DNA from: JAPULR01 sp965238215
Lineage (GTDB): Bacteria; Chloroflexota; Dehalococcoidia; Lucifugimonadales; GCA-2712585
Reading direction: 5' to 3'
NCBI GenBank assembly: GCA_965238215.1
Contig: OZ250180.1
Coordinates: 1-64,000, forward strand
Length of the DNA: 64,000 bases
Below are positions 8,755-16,408 of the stretch, piece by piece (the stretch's first letter is position 1; each line of letters begins with the position of its first letter). Made by a program: the position numbers and the translations under genes. The notes beneath the pieces were generated by a model. The model was not told the DNA's origin. It saw only the letters and a program-made list of their open reading frames with translations, and ran no database searches.

Positions 8755-10401
8755 CTACCAACCCATTGCATAGCCGTCTCTACGTGGGTCGCCGCCGCCG
8801 CTAAGGGTGCCGGCGGTTTGGTCCACCATTATCCCCTGCGCGCCGCCTACTCCTCTGGACCAGGGTTCCAGCGCCACTATGTCATGGCCTCGACTGGCGA
8901 GCCTGTTCCGGACGTCTGGGGCGAATCTCTCCTCCATTTCCACAGACCTACCAATTGTGCACTTGAAGCGTGGGGCCTCTATCGCCTCCTGGATGTTCAT
9001 GCCAAAGTCCAGCACGTGCATTAGCATTTGGACGGTGGTCTGGGCAATTCCGTATCCGCCTGGCGTACCGATGCTTAGGTAGAATTTTCCGTCCTTGAAC
9101 ACCTGAGCCGGGGTAGGACACCACCCCACCAGACGTCGCGGCCCGATGTTGTTTGGTACCTCAACGTCAGTAGCGACATCAAACCAGTTCGCCACGTTAT
9201 TGAGGAAAATGCCTGTTTCCCCAATGGCGATGCCGGACCCAAAGCCTGACCCCAAACTCTGCGTAAGGGTAACCACATTCCCCTCGCTGTCGGCGACCGC
9301 GAAATGGGTAGTGGAACCCAGGAGGGCTGGATCCATGCTTCCGGGAAGCATTACATCCTCTTGGGGTTGGGGATTGTAGTGCTCGCCCTGCACTGCCGCG
9401 GCCCTGTCCATGTCTATTCGTGCTCGTTGCTCAGTGGCATATTGGCTGGAAAGGAGTCCCTGTATGGGAATATACGTGTGGTTAGGGTCTCCAGAGTATT
9501 TGATCCGGTCTGTAATCGCGAGCTTGGTGGCCTCTATCATGCTATGAAGGGTATCCGTGTCGCCGTGATGCAGTTCGTTGGAACGGTAGCCTTCGAGTAT
9601 CTTCAGGGTTTCCAGCATTTGAAAGCCGTCGGAGTTGGGCGGCGCCGACAACACCCTGTAGCCACGATAGTCTATTTCTATGGGTTCTTCCCACCATGCC
9701 TCGTAGTCCGCCAAATCTTCTGCCGTGAGGAGACCCCCCATTTGCTGACTCGCTTCGACTATCCGTTTGGCTAGTTCGCCCCTGTAATAGACCTCTGTGC
9801 CTCCCTTGGCAACCATCCTCAAGCTCTGGCCCAGCTGCGGTTGTCGCAGCCTCTCACCCGGAAGTGGCACCTTGGAGTGAGGTTCCAAGATGGTCCTGGA
9901 ACTAGCGTAGGGAGCCCAGCGATCTCTACCATCTGAAATCAGGTGGTGGTTCAAATGGGTAAGGGGATACCCTCCTTCAGCATAATTGATGGCAGGTTTG
10001 AACAGGTCCTCGAGAGCCAACGTCCCATATGTTTCATGCAACTTGAGCCAGCCGGCAACGGACCCGGGTACAAGAACTGATAGAATGCCGCGTTCCTTGT
10101 TCTTGTCCGTAAAGAGGCTTGGGTCCGCGGCACGTGGAGCCATGCCGGTAAAGTTCAGTACTCGGGTACGGTTTTCCGCCGCTACATAGGCAAGAAGACA
10201 ACCGACCCCTCCCATACCGGACATATAGGGCTCAACCACGTTCAGTGCGGCGGCCACGGCAACCGTGGCATCAAAGGCATTGCCGCCTTTCATGAGGGTG
10301 CGGAGGCCAGCGACGGAGGCGAGTGGGTGGGCGGCGGATACCATGCCATTGGACCCCATAACTACCGGCCTGTGGGTTTGTACCGAAGAGTCTATGTCCA
10401 T
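8755..10401 (-). CDS. Gamma-glutamyltransferase-family Ntn-hydrolase
   Basis: A 548-residue proenzyme of the gamma-glutamyltransferase family. It should cleave itself before a Thr that becomes the nucleophile of the small subunit: Thr364 in GSTTHFAVAD. Other family signatures are HPLASVAGLRTLMKGGNAFDA near the start, NFTGMAPRAA, and GSGFGSG after the nucleophile. There is no signal peptide, so it is probably cytoplasmic, like oxamate amidohydrolase or acylase-type relatives, rather than the periplasmic glutathione enzyme. Likely role: hydrolysis of an amide or gamma-glutamyl bond. It lies between the VOC gene and the cupin gene on the same strand and is probably cotranscribed with the cupin. 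AGAGAGGATC precedes ATG 10401. Confidence 0.88.
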   Translation of the reverse strand: MDIDSSVQTHRPVVMGSNGMVSAAHPLASVAGLRTLMKGGNAFDATVAVAAALNVVEPYMSGMGGVGCLLAYVAAENRTRVLNFTGMAPRAADPSLFTDKNKERGILSVLVPGSVAGWLKLHETYGTLALEDLFKPAINYAEGGYPLTHLNHHLISDGRDRWAPYASSRTILEPHSKVPLPGERLRQPQLGQSLRMVAKGGTEVYYRGELAKRIVEASQQMGGLLTAEDLADYEAWWEEPIEIDYRGYRVLSAPPNSDGFQMLETLKILEGYRSNELHHGDTDTLHSMIEATKLAITDRIKYSGDPNHTYIPIQGLLSSQYATEQRARIDMDRAAAVQGEHYNPQPQEDVMLPGSMDPALLGSTTHFAVADSEGNVVTLTQSLGSGFGSGIAIGETGIFLNNVANWFDVATDVEVPNNIGPRRLVGWCPTPAQVFKDGKFYLSIGTPGGYGIAQTTVQMLMHVLDFGMNIQEAIEAPRFKCTIGRSVEMEERFAPDVRNRLASRGHDIVALEPWSRGVGGAQGIMVDQTAGTLSGGGDPRRDGYAMGW

Positions 10402-10509
10402 TGATCCTCTCTAATAATCAGGTTCCTGTATGGAACTCGAGGCAAATGTAGCTAGGGGAGTCAAATTGTGCAACGCCACATCGGCCCCGGCGGTTCGGCT
10501 ACACTGGTT

Positions 10510-10549
10510 TCCTTAAAGAATAGAAGGGTTGGATCAACTGGCACAACCC
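10510..10549 (-). terminator. Probable Rho-independent terminator after the VOC gene
   Basis: On the minus strand a GGGTTG...CAACCC hairpin (10526-10549, 12-base loop) begins 3 bases after the VOC stop codon and is followed by TTCTATTCTTT. A similar sequence follows the ABC ATPase stop at 33566-33589, but with an imperfect stem. Confidence 0.55.
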
Positions 10550-10552
10550 CCG

Positions 10553-10948
10553 CTATTGGCTCCACTTCCAGGGTGCGTCTGTAAGCTCCAGACGCACCCC
10601 GTCGGGGGCCCTTATGAAGGCCACTCTCTCTCCAGGAGCCTCGTCCATGCGCGACTCTGGGAAGAATTCAACCCCTTCCTGGTGAAGTCGCTCAATCTGG
10701 GCATCAAAGTCCTCCAGGCCAAATCCCAAGTGCTCGATCCCGAGAAACTGGCTGGTGGGTATACCGGGCATCTCATCTGCGTTGGGATGCTGGGTCATAA
10801 CCAACGGAAGACCGTCAATGTCCAAGACAATGGTATGAGAGCCATCGCCGGTTTCTACCTGACGGTCCTTTATGCCGAATTTCATGTACCATGCTGCGGT
10901 CGCCTTTACGTCTCGCGTCTTCAAATGAAGAGCGTACCAGGTAGGCAT
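10553..10948 (-). CDS. VOC (glyoxalase/dioxygenase superfamily) protein
   Basis: A 131-residue protein with two beta-alpha-beta-beta-beta modules of the vicinal oxygen chelate fold. Candidate metal ligands are His8 (YALHLKTRD), His73 (GIEHLGFG) and Glu121 (VRLELTD). Members are glyoxalases, ring-cleavage dioxygenases, epimerases or resistance proteins; the sequence does not say which. The gene sits 23 bases after the binding lipoprotein, with AAGGAGG before ATG 10948, so the two are likely cotranscribed. Confidence 0.85.
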   Translation of the reverse strand: MPTWYALHLKTRDVKATAAWYMKFGIKDRQVETGDGSHTIVLDIDGLPLVMTQHPNADEMPGIPTSQFLGIEHLGFGLEDFDAQIERLHQEGVEFFPESRMDEAPGERVAFIRAPDGVRLELTDAPWKWSQ

Positions 10949-10971
10949 TCTATTGATCCTCCTTACCTAGA

Positions 10972-12693
10972 TTATCTCTTTACAATCTTGGTGTACTCAT
11001 GACGGAACCCCGGCCCAATGTTGAGGATAATGGCTTTGTATTCCTCCACGACGTCCGGGTCGATAACGACCGCCGTCGTGACGAAGAAGAGAGGCAGCGT
11101 TACGTAGTTTGCGTAGAGATAGTCGGCTATCTCCTGCGCCGCTCTTATCCTTGCGTCGGGGTCAATCGTAGTCTCTAGATTGCGTGCCAAGGCATCAAGC
11201 TCTTTCTTGTCATGGTAGTGGGACTGGCCTTTCTGAAGCTTCAGGTTTAGAGGCATCTGAAGCTCGTAGGATACCAAGCCTGTGTTGCCCAGGGCAGCCT
11301 TTCCTGCCAGTTCCCGATTGCGTGCCAAGGTGTAGCTGGATTCCACCACTTCCAGGTCTGCGTTCAGGCCAACGTCATTCCAATAGTTGGTGATGCTCTC
11401 TGCGATATCCGTCAACTCCGGAACGCTGGAGGTGGGAGACACAATCAGAGTAATGTCGAACCCGCCGGGATATCCTGCCCCGGCGAGCAGCCGCTTGGCC
11501 TCTTCCGGGTCGTACGGGTCCGGCGGCCATCGGCCGTCGATCCACGGGTCTTCCCTGGGATGCAGAGCGTGAATCGTCTGTGGCTCCAAGACACCTTCGA
11601 AGAAAACGTCGTTAATCTCCTGACGATTGATGGCCAGGCTCATGGCTCTCCGCACGTCGAGCTTGAGTTGAGGTTCGGTGGGGTCGAATATGTCTTCCAG
11701 CCCCTCGGGCGTGTCGTAGTACTGGCCTCCGTAAGTGATAAGGATGTACGACCCGGCCTGTGTACTTTGTACTATCTCCAGTCCCTGTTCTCTTGCCGTT
11801 GAGAAGAGGACCCGAGGGAGGTCCGCAATGTGGGCCTCTTTGGCCAACAACATTGCCTGGCGGTTGGCGGGCTCAGGAACGTAGAGGAACTGCAGCTCTT
11901 CAACGTCTGGAGTCTTCCTCCAGTGGTTGTCCACCCGTTCGTGGAGAATATGGCTGTTGAAGACTAGCTCCACAAACTGGAAAGGCCCCGTCCCCACCGG
12001 GTCATCCAGGTAACCTTCCTCTCCCTGTTCCTGCCAATAGTCGTCACTGATAATGAGGAACATGAGGAGGTCCGAAAGCCACGGACGGAGGCCGCCTTCC
12101 GGTTTCACAAGATGCCAGATAATCTCGTGATCGTTCACTATCTCGAAGTTCTCTTTGTCGTCGCCCAACCAGTTCCTAAAGAAGGATGCTCCCGTGGTTG
12201 CTGAACTCGCGGCACTGTACACTTCCCATGTTCGTACAACGTCTTTGGCAGTGAACTCCACCCCATTGTGGAAGGGAACTCCCTCTCGAAGCTTGAATGT
12301 CCAGTCCATCCCATCGGAGGACAAGCTCCATTCCGTGGCTAGCCTGTCGGGCGTGTATCCCCCGGTGTCTACATCGACACCGATGAGGGGCTCGTACAGG
12401 CCACGAAGAGGCCCGCTACCGGCGTAGCTGCTTACGTGAGTCATCGTGCTTTGCGTGCTTGGTGGCACCTGGGCGATCCTGAGACGGGAAACCACGGGCT
12501 GAGGTTCCGGGGTTGCTGTGGGCGTGGGTATGGGTGTCGGCGCGGCCGTCGGCATAGCCGTGGCGGCCGGCGCAGCTGTGGGCGCGGAGGTAGCCTCGTC
12601 ACCACAGCCTATGATCAACAGGGTCATCACAACAGCTGCGGCCAGAAGGACATACAATCGCTGATTTGTGAGTGCTCTAAGTGTTTTCATCAA
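10972..12693 (-). CDS. ABC transporter solute-binding lipoprotein, family 5 (peptide/nickel type)
   Basis: A 573-residue extracytoplasmic binding protein. A lipoprotein signal (hydrophobic residues 13-29, Cys30 in LIIGC) is followed by a Thr/Ala/Pro linker of about 35 residues, then the DppA/OppA-type fold: WTFKLREGVPFHNGVEFTAKDVV, a DVRRAMSLAINRQEI segment and a C-terminal PLFFVTTAVV strand. It would capture a peptide-like or other organic solute and pass it to a membrane permease. No permease or ATPase gene is next to it, so it must use partners encoded elsewhere. GGGAGAG precedes ATG 12693. It heads VOC and the enzymes downstream and follows the amidohydrolase, which suggests the solute is the pathway's substrate. 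Confidence 0.9.
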   Translation of the reverse strand: MMKTLRALTNQRLYVLLAAAVVMTLLIIGCGDEATSAPTAAPAATAMPTAAPTPIPTPTATPEPQPVVSRLRIAQVPPSTQSTMTHVSSYAGSGPLRGLYEPLIGVDVDTGGYTPDRLATEWSLSSDGMDWTFKLREGVPFHNGVEFTAKDVVRTWEVYSAASSATTGASFFRNWLGDDKENFEIVNDHEIIWHLVKPEGGLRPWLSDLLMFLIISDDYWQEQGEEGYLDDPVGTGPFQFVELVFNSHILHERVDNHWRKTPDVEELQFLYVPEPANRQAMLLAKEAHIADLPRVLFSTAREQGLEIVQSTQAGSYILITYGGQYYDTPEGLEDIFDPTEPQLKLDVRRAMSLAINRQEINDVFFEGVLEPQTIHALHPREDPWIDGRWPPDPYDPEEAKRLLAGAGYPGGFDITLIVSPTSSVPELTDIAESITNYWNDVGLNADLEVVESSYTLARNRELAGKAALGNTGLVSYELQMPLNLKLQKGQSHYHDKKELDALARNLETTIDPDARIRAAQEIADYLYANYVTLPLFFVTTAVVIDPDVVEEYKAIILNIGPGFRHEYTKIVKR

Positions 12694-12833
12694 TCTCTCC
12701 CATTATGTGCTGGCTGGAGCGGAATAATCTGACGAATTCCAATAAGCGTCTCTGAGACTTTGCTTTGGAAGCCTTCTTTTGAGCATCTCCCGGTGTTGTC
12801 ATCGAAGCTGTTCGACAAGAGATACGGATCCAC

Positions 12834-13967
12834 TCAAACAGAGGCCACGGGATGTCCGGAAACCAACCGCTCCCCGTAAATCTTGACCGAGTTGTCCCAG
12901 AGGATTTTCCGCTTGGACTCCTCCGAAAGGGGCTGCTCCATCATGTTGGCAAGGGGTTCGTTTGTTGCCGGGGCGTCGGGGTGAGGATAGTCCGTGTTGA
13001 ACACGATGTTTTCATCCCCGATGTAGTCCACCACGTATTTGATAGAGGGTTCGTCGGCGTCGGCGGCCACGGCGCATTGGCGCAGGAAATACTCCTGGGG
13101 CGTCAGGTTCAGCGGGTGTTCGTCGAAGAATACGGACTGGCGGCCTTCGCAATACTTCTCCAGCCGGTTCAGCCAGAAGGGGACCCAGCCGGAGTTCGCT
13201 TCCAGGATGAGCAGTTTCAGGTTTGGGAACCTGTCCAGTATACCGCTGTACATGAAGTGGCCCAGACTCATCATATTCTCGAAGGGGAAGCCGATGGTCT
13301 GGTGGAGTGCAATGAAAGCGCCCACCAATGGATCATAACGAGCATTCGCTGCAGGCTGCCCGCTGTTGGCGCCATGAAGGGAAATGGGAAATTCTAACTC
13401 CTGGGCAGCCTCCCAGAGCGGATTGTACTCGGGGTTGTGCCACATCTTTCCGGTGGCCACGCTGGGCAACATAATGGATATTGCGCCAAGACTCTCGACG
13501 GCCCGGCGGGCCTCGACAATCATCGCCTCAATATTCTGTCCTGGGAGCACCGCCGTAAACTTGATGCGGTTGGCAGCCGAGCTAGAGAACTCGTGGGCCC
13601 AGTTGTTGTATGCTCTCGACAGGGCAGCAGACACGTCGGGGTCCGGGTAATTGAGGGCTTTTGTGCCGTTGGTGGGAAGACAGACCTGAATGTCCCAACC
13701 TTCCTGCTCCATGTCTATGAGACGGCTCTCCATGCTCCATTTGGCTCGATAGGCGTGGCCAAACTTGTTCTCCATTTGGGAAAGCAGGGTCTTGGCCCGC
13801 ACCGATCCGGAGAAATGGGCATCCTCGTATTCGAACAATGCATTGCCCAATACTCCTGTAACCTTTGGACAACGGTCTTTGTACTGGGTCTCTACGTATC
13901 TTTCCCAAATATCGGCAGGCTCATAGAAGTGAGCGTCTGCGTCTACGACCTTGAACCCATCACGCAT
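12834..13967 (-). CDS. Amidohydrolase-family metal-dependent hydrolase/decarboxylase (ACMSD-like)
   Basis: The 377-residue TIM-barrel protein belongs to the amidohydrolase-2 family. The N-terminal metal motif is Asp-Ala-His13 (VDADAHFYEP), with Asp where the first His of HxH usually sits, as is common in this subfamily. Further sites are SLHGANS and the C-terminal NTDYPHPDA, whose Asp is the usual catalytic residue. Relatives hydrolyse or decarboxylate aromatic acids such as aminocarboxymuconate semialdehyde or resorcylate. It is the first gene of the minus-strand series; AAGGAG precedes ATG 13967. Together with the binding protein and the gamma-glutamyltransferase-like enzyme it suggests uptake and breakdown of an amide-bearing organic compound; the substrate is unknown. 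Confidence 0.87.
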   Translation of the reverse strand: MRDGFKVVDADAHFYEPADIWERYVETQYKDRCPKVTGVLGNALFEYEDAHFSGSVRAKTLLSQMENKFGHAYRAKWSMESRLIDMEQEGWDIQVCLPTNGTKALNYPDPDVSAALSRAYNNWAHEFSSSAANRIKFTAVLPGQNIEAMIVEARRAVESLGAISIMLPSVATGKMWHNPEYNPLWEAAQELEFPISLHGANSGQPAANARYDPLVGAFIALHQTIGFPFENMMSLGHFMYSGILDRFPNLKLLILEANSGWVPFWLNRLEKYCEGRQSVFFDEHPLNLTPQEYFLRQCAVAADADEPSIKYVVDYIGDENIVFNTDYPHPDAPATNEPLANMMEQPLSEESKRKILWDNSVKIYGERLVSGHPVASV

Positions 13968-14788
13968 AGATGAAGCTCCTTACGATTTCTAATTCAATCC
14001 AGAAAATTCACGAAGACGACGATTCATGTACGGGTGGATAATATCTTGTCCCGCAACCCTAGTCAAATCTTCCTTACATTAATAAAAACTGCTTCAAACT
14101 CATTGATATGGGATTCCTTGGGCAATGTCGTAAACTTTAATGACATGGCCGATGTCGGGTGAACGATTTTACGCTGTAGTCGTTTTAGCTCTAGACGTTG
14201 TACGCCGTTGGCGAAAATGAAATACACCTCGGGGTGGAGTAACCCGAAAGTATGACGCAGGGTGAGGCGAACCCGGTTAGTTGGATAGCATCAAGGCAGA
14301 TTTATGTGAGGGCGAAGTTGTTTAAGGAGAGGTCAAGAGAATCTGAACCTCTTCGAAACTATGGTGGCCTAGAGGACCACCACCCACCAGAAAGTTCGCA
14401 ATTCGGGACAAACTAGCCCAAACTTTCAGGCCTGATTCCATGCAGGACTCGAACTGGGTTATTCGTACAGCAATGTCGGGGTCGGGATCCCCTTCTTACA
14501 GATTTCCCCTTTATGTGTTCGTGACTGAGCAGGGGCAGTCAGTGCGCTGCCAGAAATCGTTGACGTTTTCACTTATGTCGAACTCGTTGGCCAACTTTTC
14601 GAGTTCATGTAAGAAGAGGCAGTTCGGAGTTCTGCTTAGATCGTTGGTTATAATATCTACACCATAGGAGATCTTCTACGGTCGTCGTAAATTGGAAATG
14701 GGCAAGCCTCAGCTGAGACACTTCCTTCCATTCTCAATTGTTTCGGCGGAGGTCATATCCCGAGGTCGCCACCCCAACCAATTGAAAT
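13968..14788. other. Intergenic stretch with no convincing gene
   Basis: This 820-bp gap holds repeat copy B and no ORF with a good start. On the minus strand about 14680-14516 reads as a protein-like segment (YGVDIITNDLS...HELEKLANEFDISE) without a start codon and ending in TAA; it could be a scrap of a gene, but I cannot name it and another frame also reads plausibly. Confidence 0.4.
14392..14455 (+). repeat. Dispersed repeat type 1, copy B
   Basis: Shares TTCGCAATTCGGG, ACAAACTAGCCCA and the core CCATGCAGGACTCGAACTG with copy A and with the copies near 51.6 and 56 kb. It is one of the best preserved copies and defines the 5' half of the element together with copy A. Confidence 0.65.
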
Positions 14789-14859
14789 AGTCTTCATCAG
14801 ACACGCCCGTGGAGGACTATTATCTGCGGCGATGACTGGTCTAATGACCCTTGCGATCG
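14789..14859 (+). repeat. Dispersed repeat type 3, copy 1 (about 70 bp)
   Basis: Matches 29454-29524. Both have AGTCTTCATCAG at one end and GGCGATGACTGGTCTAATGA with the bases up to GCGATCG at the other (31 of 32 identical there). The copy's inner edge is exactly where the kinase fragment on the opposite strand stops resembling its parent. Confidence 0.65.
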
Positions 14860-15033
14860 ACAAATGAGGGCGTAACGATCATCCGTGAGGGAACGGGCGC
14901 TTTCCAGGACTCCCTGTAGGACGGTGTCGAGGTCGAGACTTTCAGTTATGCGCAGGCTGGCCTCGCTGAGCATGGACAGCCGGTGTCGCAGCGCAGCAAA
15001 CTGTAGGTCGCGTCCATCCGGTTTCAACAACAT
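14797..15033 (-). pseudogene. Truncated 5' fragment of a GAF-type sensor kinase
   Basis: The frame from ATG 15033 (GAGGAGG just upstream) encodes 78 residues. Residues 10-53, LRHRLSMLSEASLRITESLD and onward to SARSLTDDRYALI, align with the N-terminus of the intact hybrid kinase at 2043-2200. Similarity ends near 14863, where repeat type 3 begins; the remaining 25 residues are translated repeat. The gene has lost the GAF, kinase and output domains, probably by deletion or rearrangement at the repeat. It shows that this kinase family was once present at least twice here; a third remnant is the leader at 33.4 kb. Confidence 0.7.
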
Positions 15034-15342
15034 TCCTCCTCACCGGTAATGCTGTCTGTCACATCAGGTTATGGAGGACACGCGGCCAAGCTTACTGTAT
15101 CAACATGCCCGGCCAGGGACAATTACACTATTTTGGATAAGAAGTAATTGAAGCAAATGTAAAATGGGGTTAGACTTTATTCCTATGTCAATGGCTGGGC
15201 CGTAGACTGAAGGCTACAACCAATGGCTAGTAGTGACGGGAGGTTTGCCGGGCTGGCGAGAAGGCCCCCAGTCTGATATGTAATCAGTCAATTGGTGGAA
15301 TCGCCCGAGCTTAAACGAAGACGTGAGCGAGTCGAGTGCACC

Positions 15343-16377
15343 ATGAACAGAGTCGGCAAATGGAAACTGCAACTCCTACTGTGCATTCTGGGGCTGGGAG
15401 GGCTGACCGTGATTGCCGGCTCGTCGGCTGCGGCGCCGGTAGACCCTAACTCCGAACGACAGGTGCTCGTTGTTGAGCAGTACGGGGTATCTGATCTAAA
15501 GCCTTCATCGAACGCCGTAACGGCGGTTGCAGCGCCGGTCGACCCTGACGCCGAGCAGCAGGCGCCCGTTGCTGAGCAGTACGAGGCACCTGATCTAAAG
15601 CCTTCATCGAGCGCCGTAACGGCGGCGGCGGTCGACCCTGACCCCGAGCGACAGGTGCTTGTTGCTGAGATGTATGAGACCCTCGATCTGCAAACTTCAT
15701 CGAGCGCCGGAACGCCGTCGCCGGTCGACCCTGGCCCCGAGCGACAGGTGCTCGCAGCTGAGCTGAGTGACGTGTCTGATCTGCAACCTTTATCGAGCGC
15801 CGTCGTGCCGGCCGAGCAATCAATGTCCCTCCAGCAAGCTGCGGCGTCTGCGCCCTCGATTGAGGACGCACAGGAGCCGACAACCGGGGTCAATCAGCAG
15901 TCCAAAACTGCCACGAAAGGGTCCGGCGGGGACACGGAACAGACTAAGTACACGTGGGAGGACGGCGACCGCACCCTGACCGTCGTTCTACAGTCCGATC
16001 TGGTCATCAATGAAGACGCTTCCACCAAGGACGCCATGGCGGATGCACCCGGCGGCGCCATCGTAAAGTCGGCGGGCGCGAAGAGCGAGGGGAAGGGACT
16101 GCCCGTGTTCAAGTCCCAATCGGGCGCGTTGATGACCCTGCCCGGCGGCATTTTGCTGGTGCTAGACCCGGACTGGAGTCAGGCGGAGGTCAACGCCTTC
16201 TTTTCCAGCAACAGCATCAAGCTGAACAAAGTCGAGGCGCTGGGCTACATCGACAACGGCTACTTCATTGAGACGGAGCCGGGCTTTCCCTCACTTGAGC
16301 TCGCCAATAGCGTTGCCGCGCAGGAAGGCGTCATGGTTTCCAGTCCCAACTGGTGGACGGAAGTAACCGTCAAATGA
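15343..16377 (+). CDS. Secreted repeat protein with a subtilase-propeptide-like C-terminal domain
   Basis: The 344-residue protein starts with a signal peptide (LQLLLCILGLGGLTVIAG). Residues 33-158 are four tandem units of 31-33 residues beginning VDP..ERQVL and ending in a Ser/Ala tail. The C-terminal 110 residues (LLVLDPDWSQAEVNAFFSSN ... PSLELANSVAAQEGVMVSSP-NWW) look like the N-terminal pro-domain that usually precedes the catalytic domain in large S8 peptidases of this bacterial group. Here it is a separate exported protein, 31 bases ahead of the giant subtilase gene, which has its own signal peptide. It may act in trans as folding chaperone or inhibitor of that protease. ATG 15343 gives a clean signal peptide; 15292 is an alternative. 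The propeptide reading is from pattern memory, not a search. Confidence 0.75.
   Translation: MNRVGKWKLQLLLCILGLGGLTVIAGSSAAAPVDPNSERQVLVVEQYGVSDLKPSSNAVTAVAAPVDPDAEQQAPVAEQYEAPDLKPSSSAVTAAAVDPDPERQVLVAEMYETLDLQTSSSAGTPSPVDPGPERQVLAAELSDVSDLQPLSSAVVPAEQSMSLQQAAASAPSIEDAQEPTTGVNQQSKTATKGSGGDTEQTKYTWEDGDRTLTVVLQSDLVINEDASTKDAMADAPGGAIVKSAGAKSEGKGLPVFKSQSGALMTLPGGILLVLDPDWSQAEVNAFFSSNSIKLNKVEALGYIDNGYFIETEPGFPSLELANSVAAQEGVMVSSPNWWTEVTVK
15439..15816 (+). repeat. Four in-frame tandem repeats (99/93/93/about 93 bp)
   Basis: Units begin at the Val codon of VDP at 15439, 15538, 15631 and 15724. They encode VDPxxExQxxxxExxxxxDL followed by a Ser-rich tail. The units differ at scattered positions, so the expansion is not recent, but all keep the frame. 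Confidence 0.8.
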
Positions 16378-16408
16378 AGGTGTCCGCCTTCCGGCCACGC
16401 TAGCAGGG

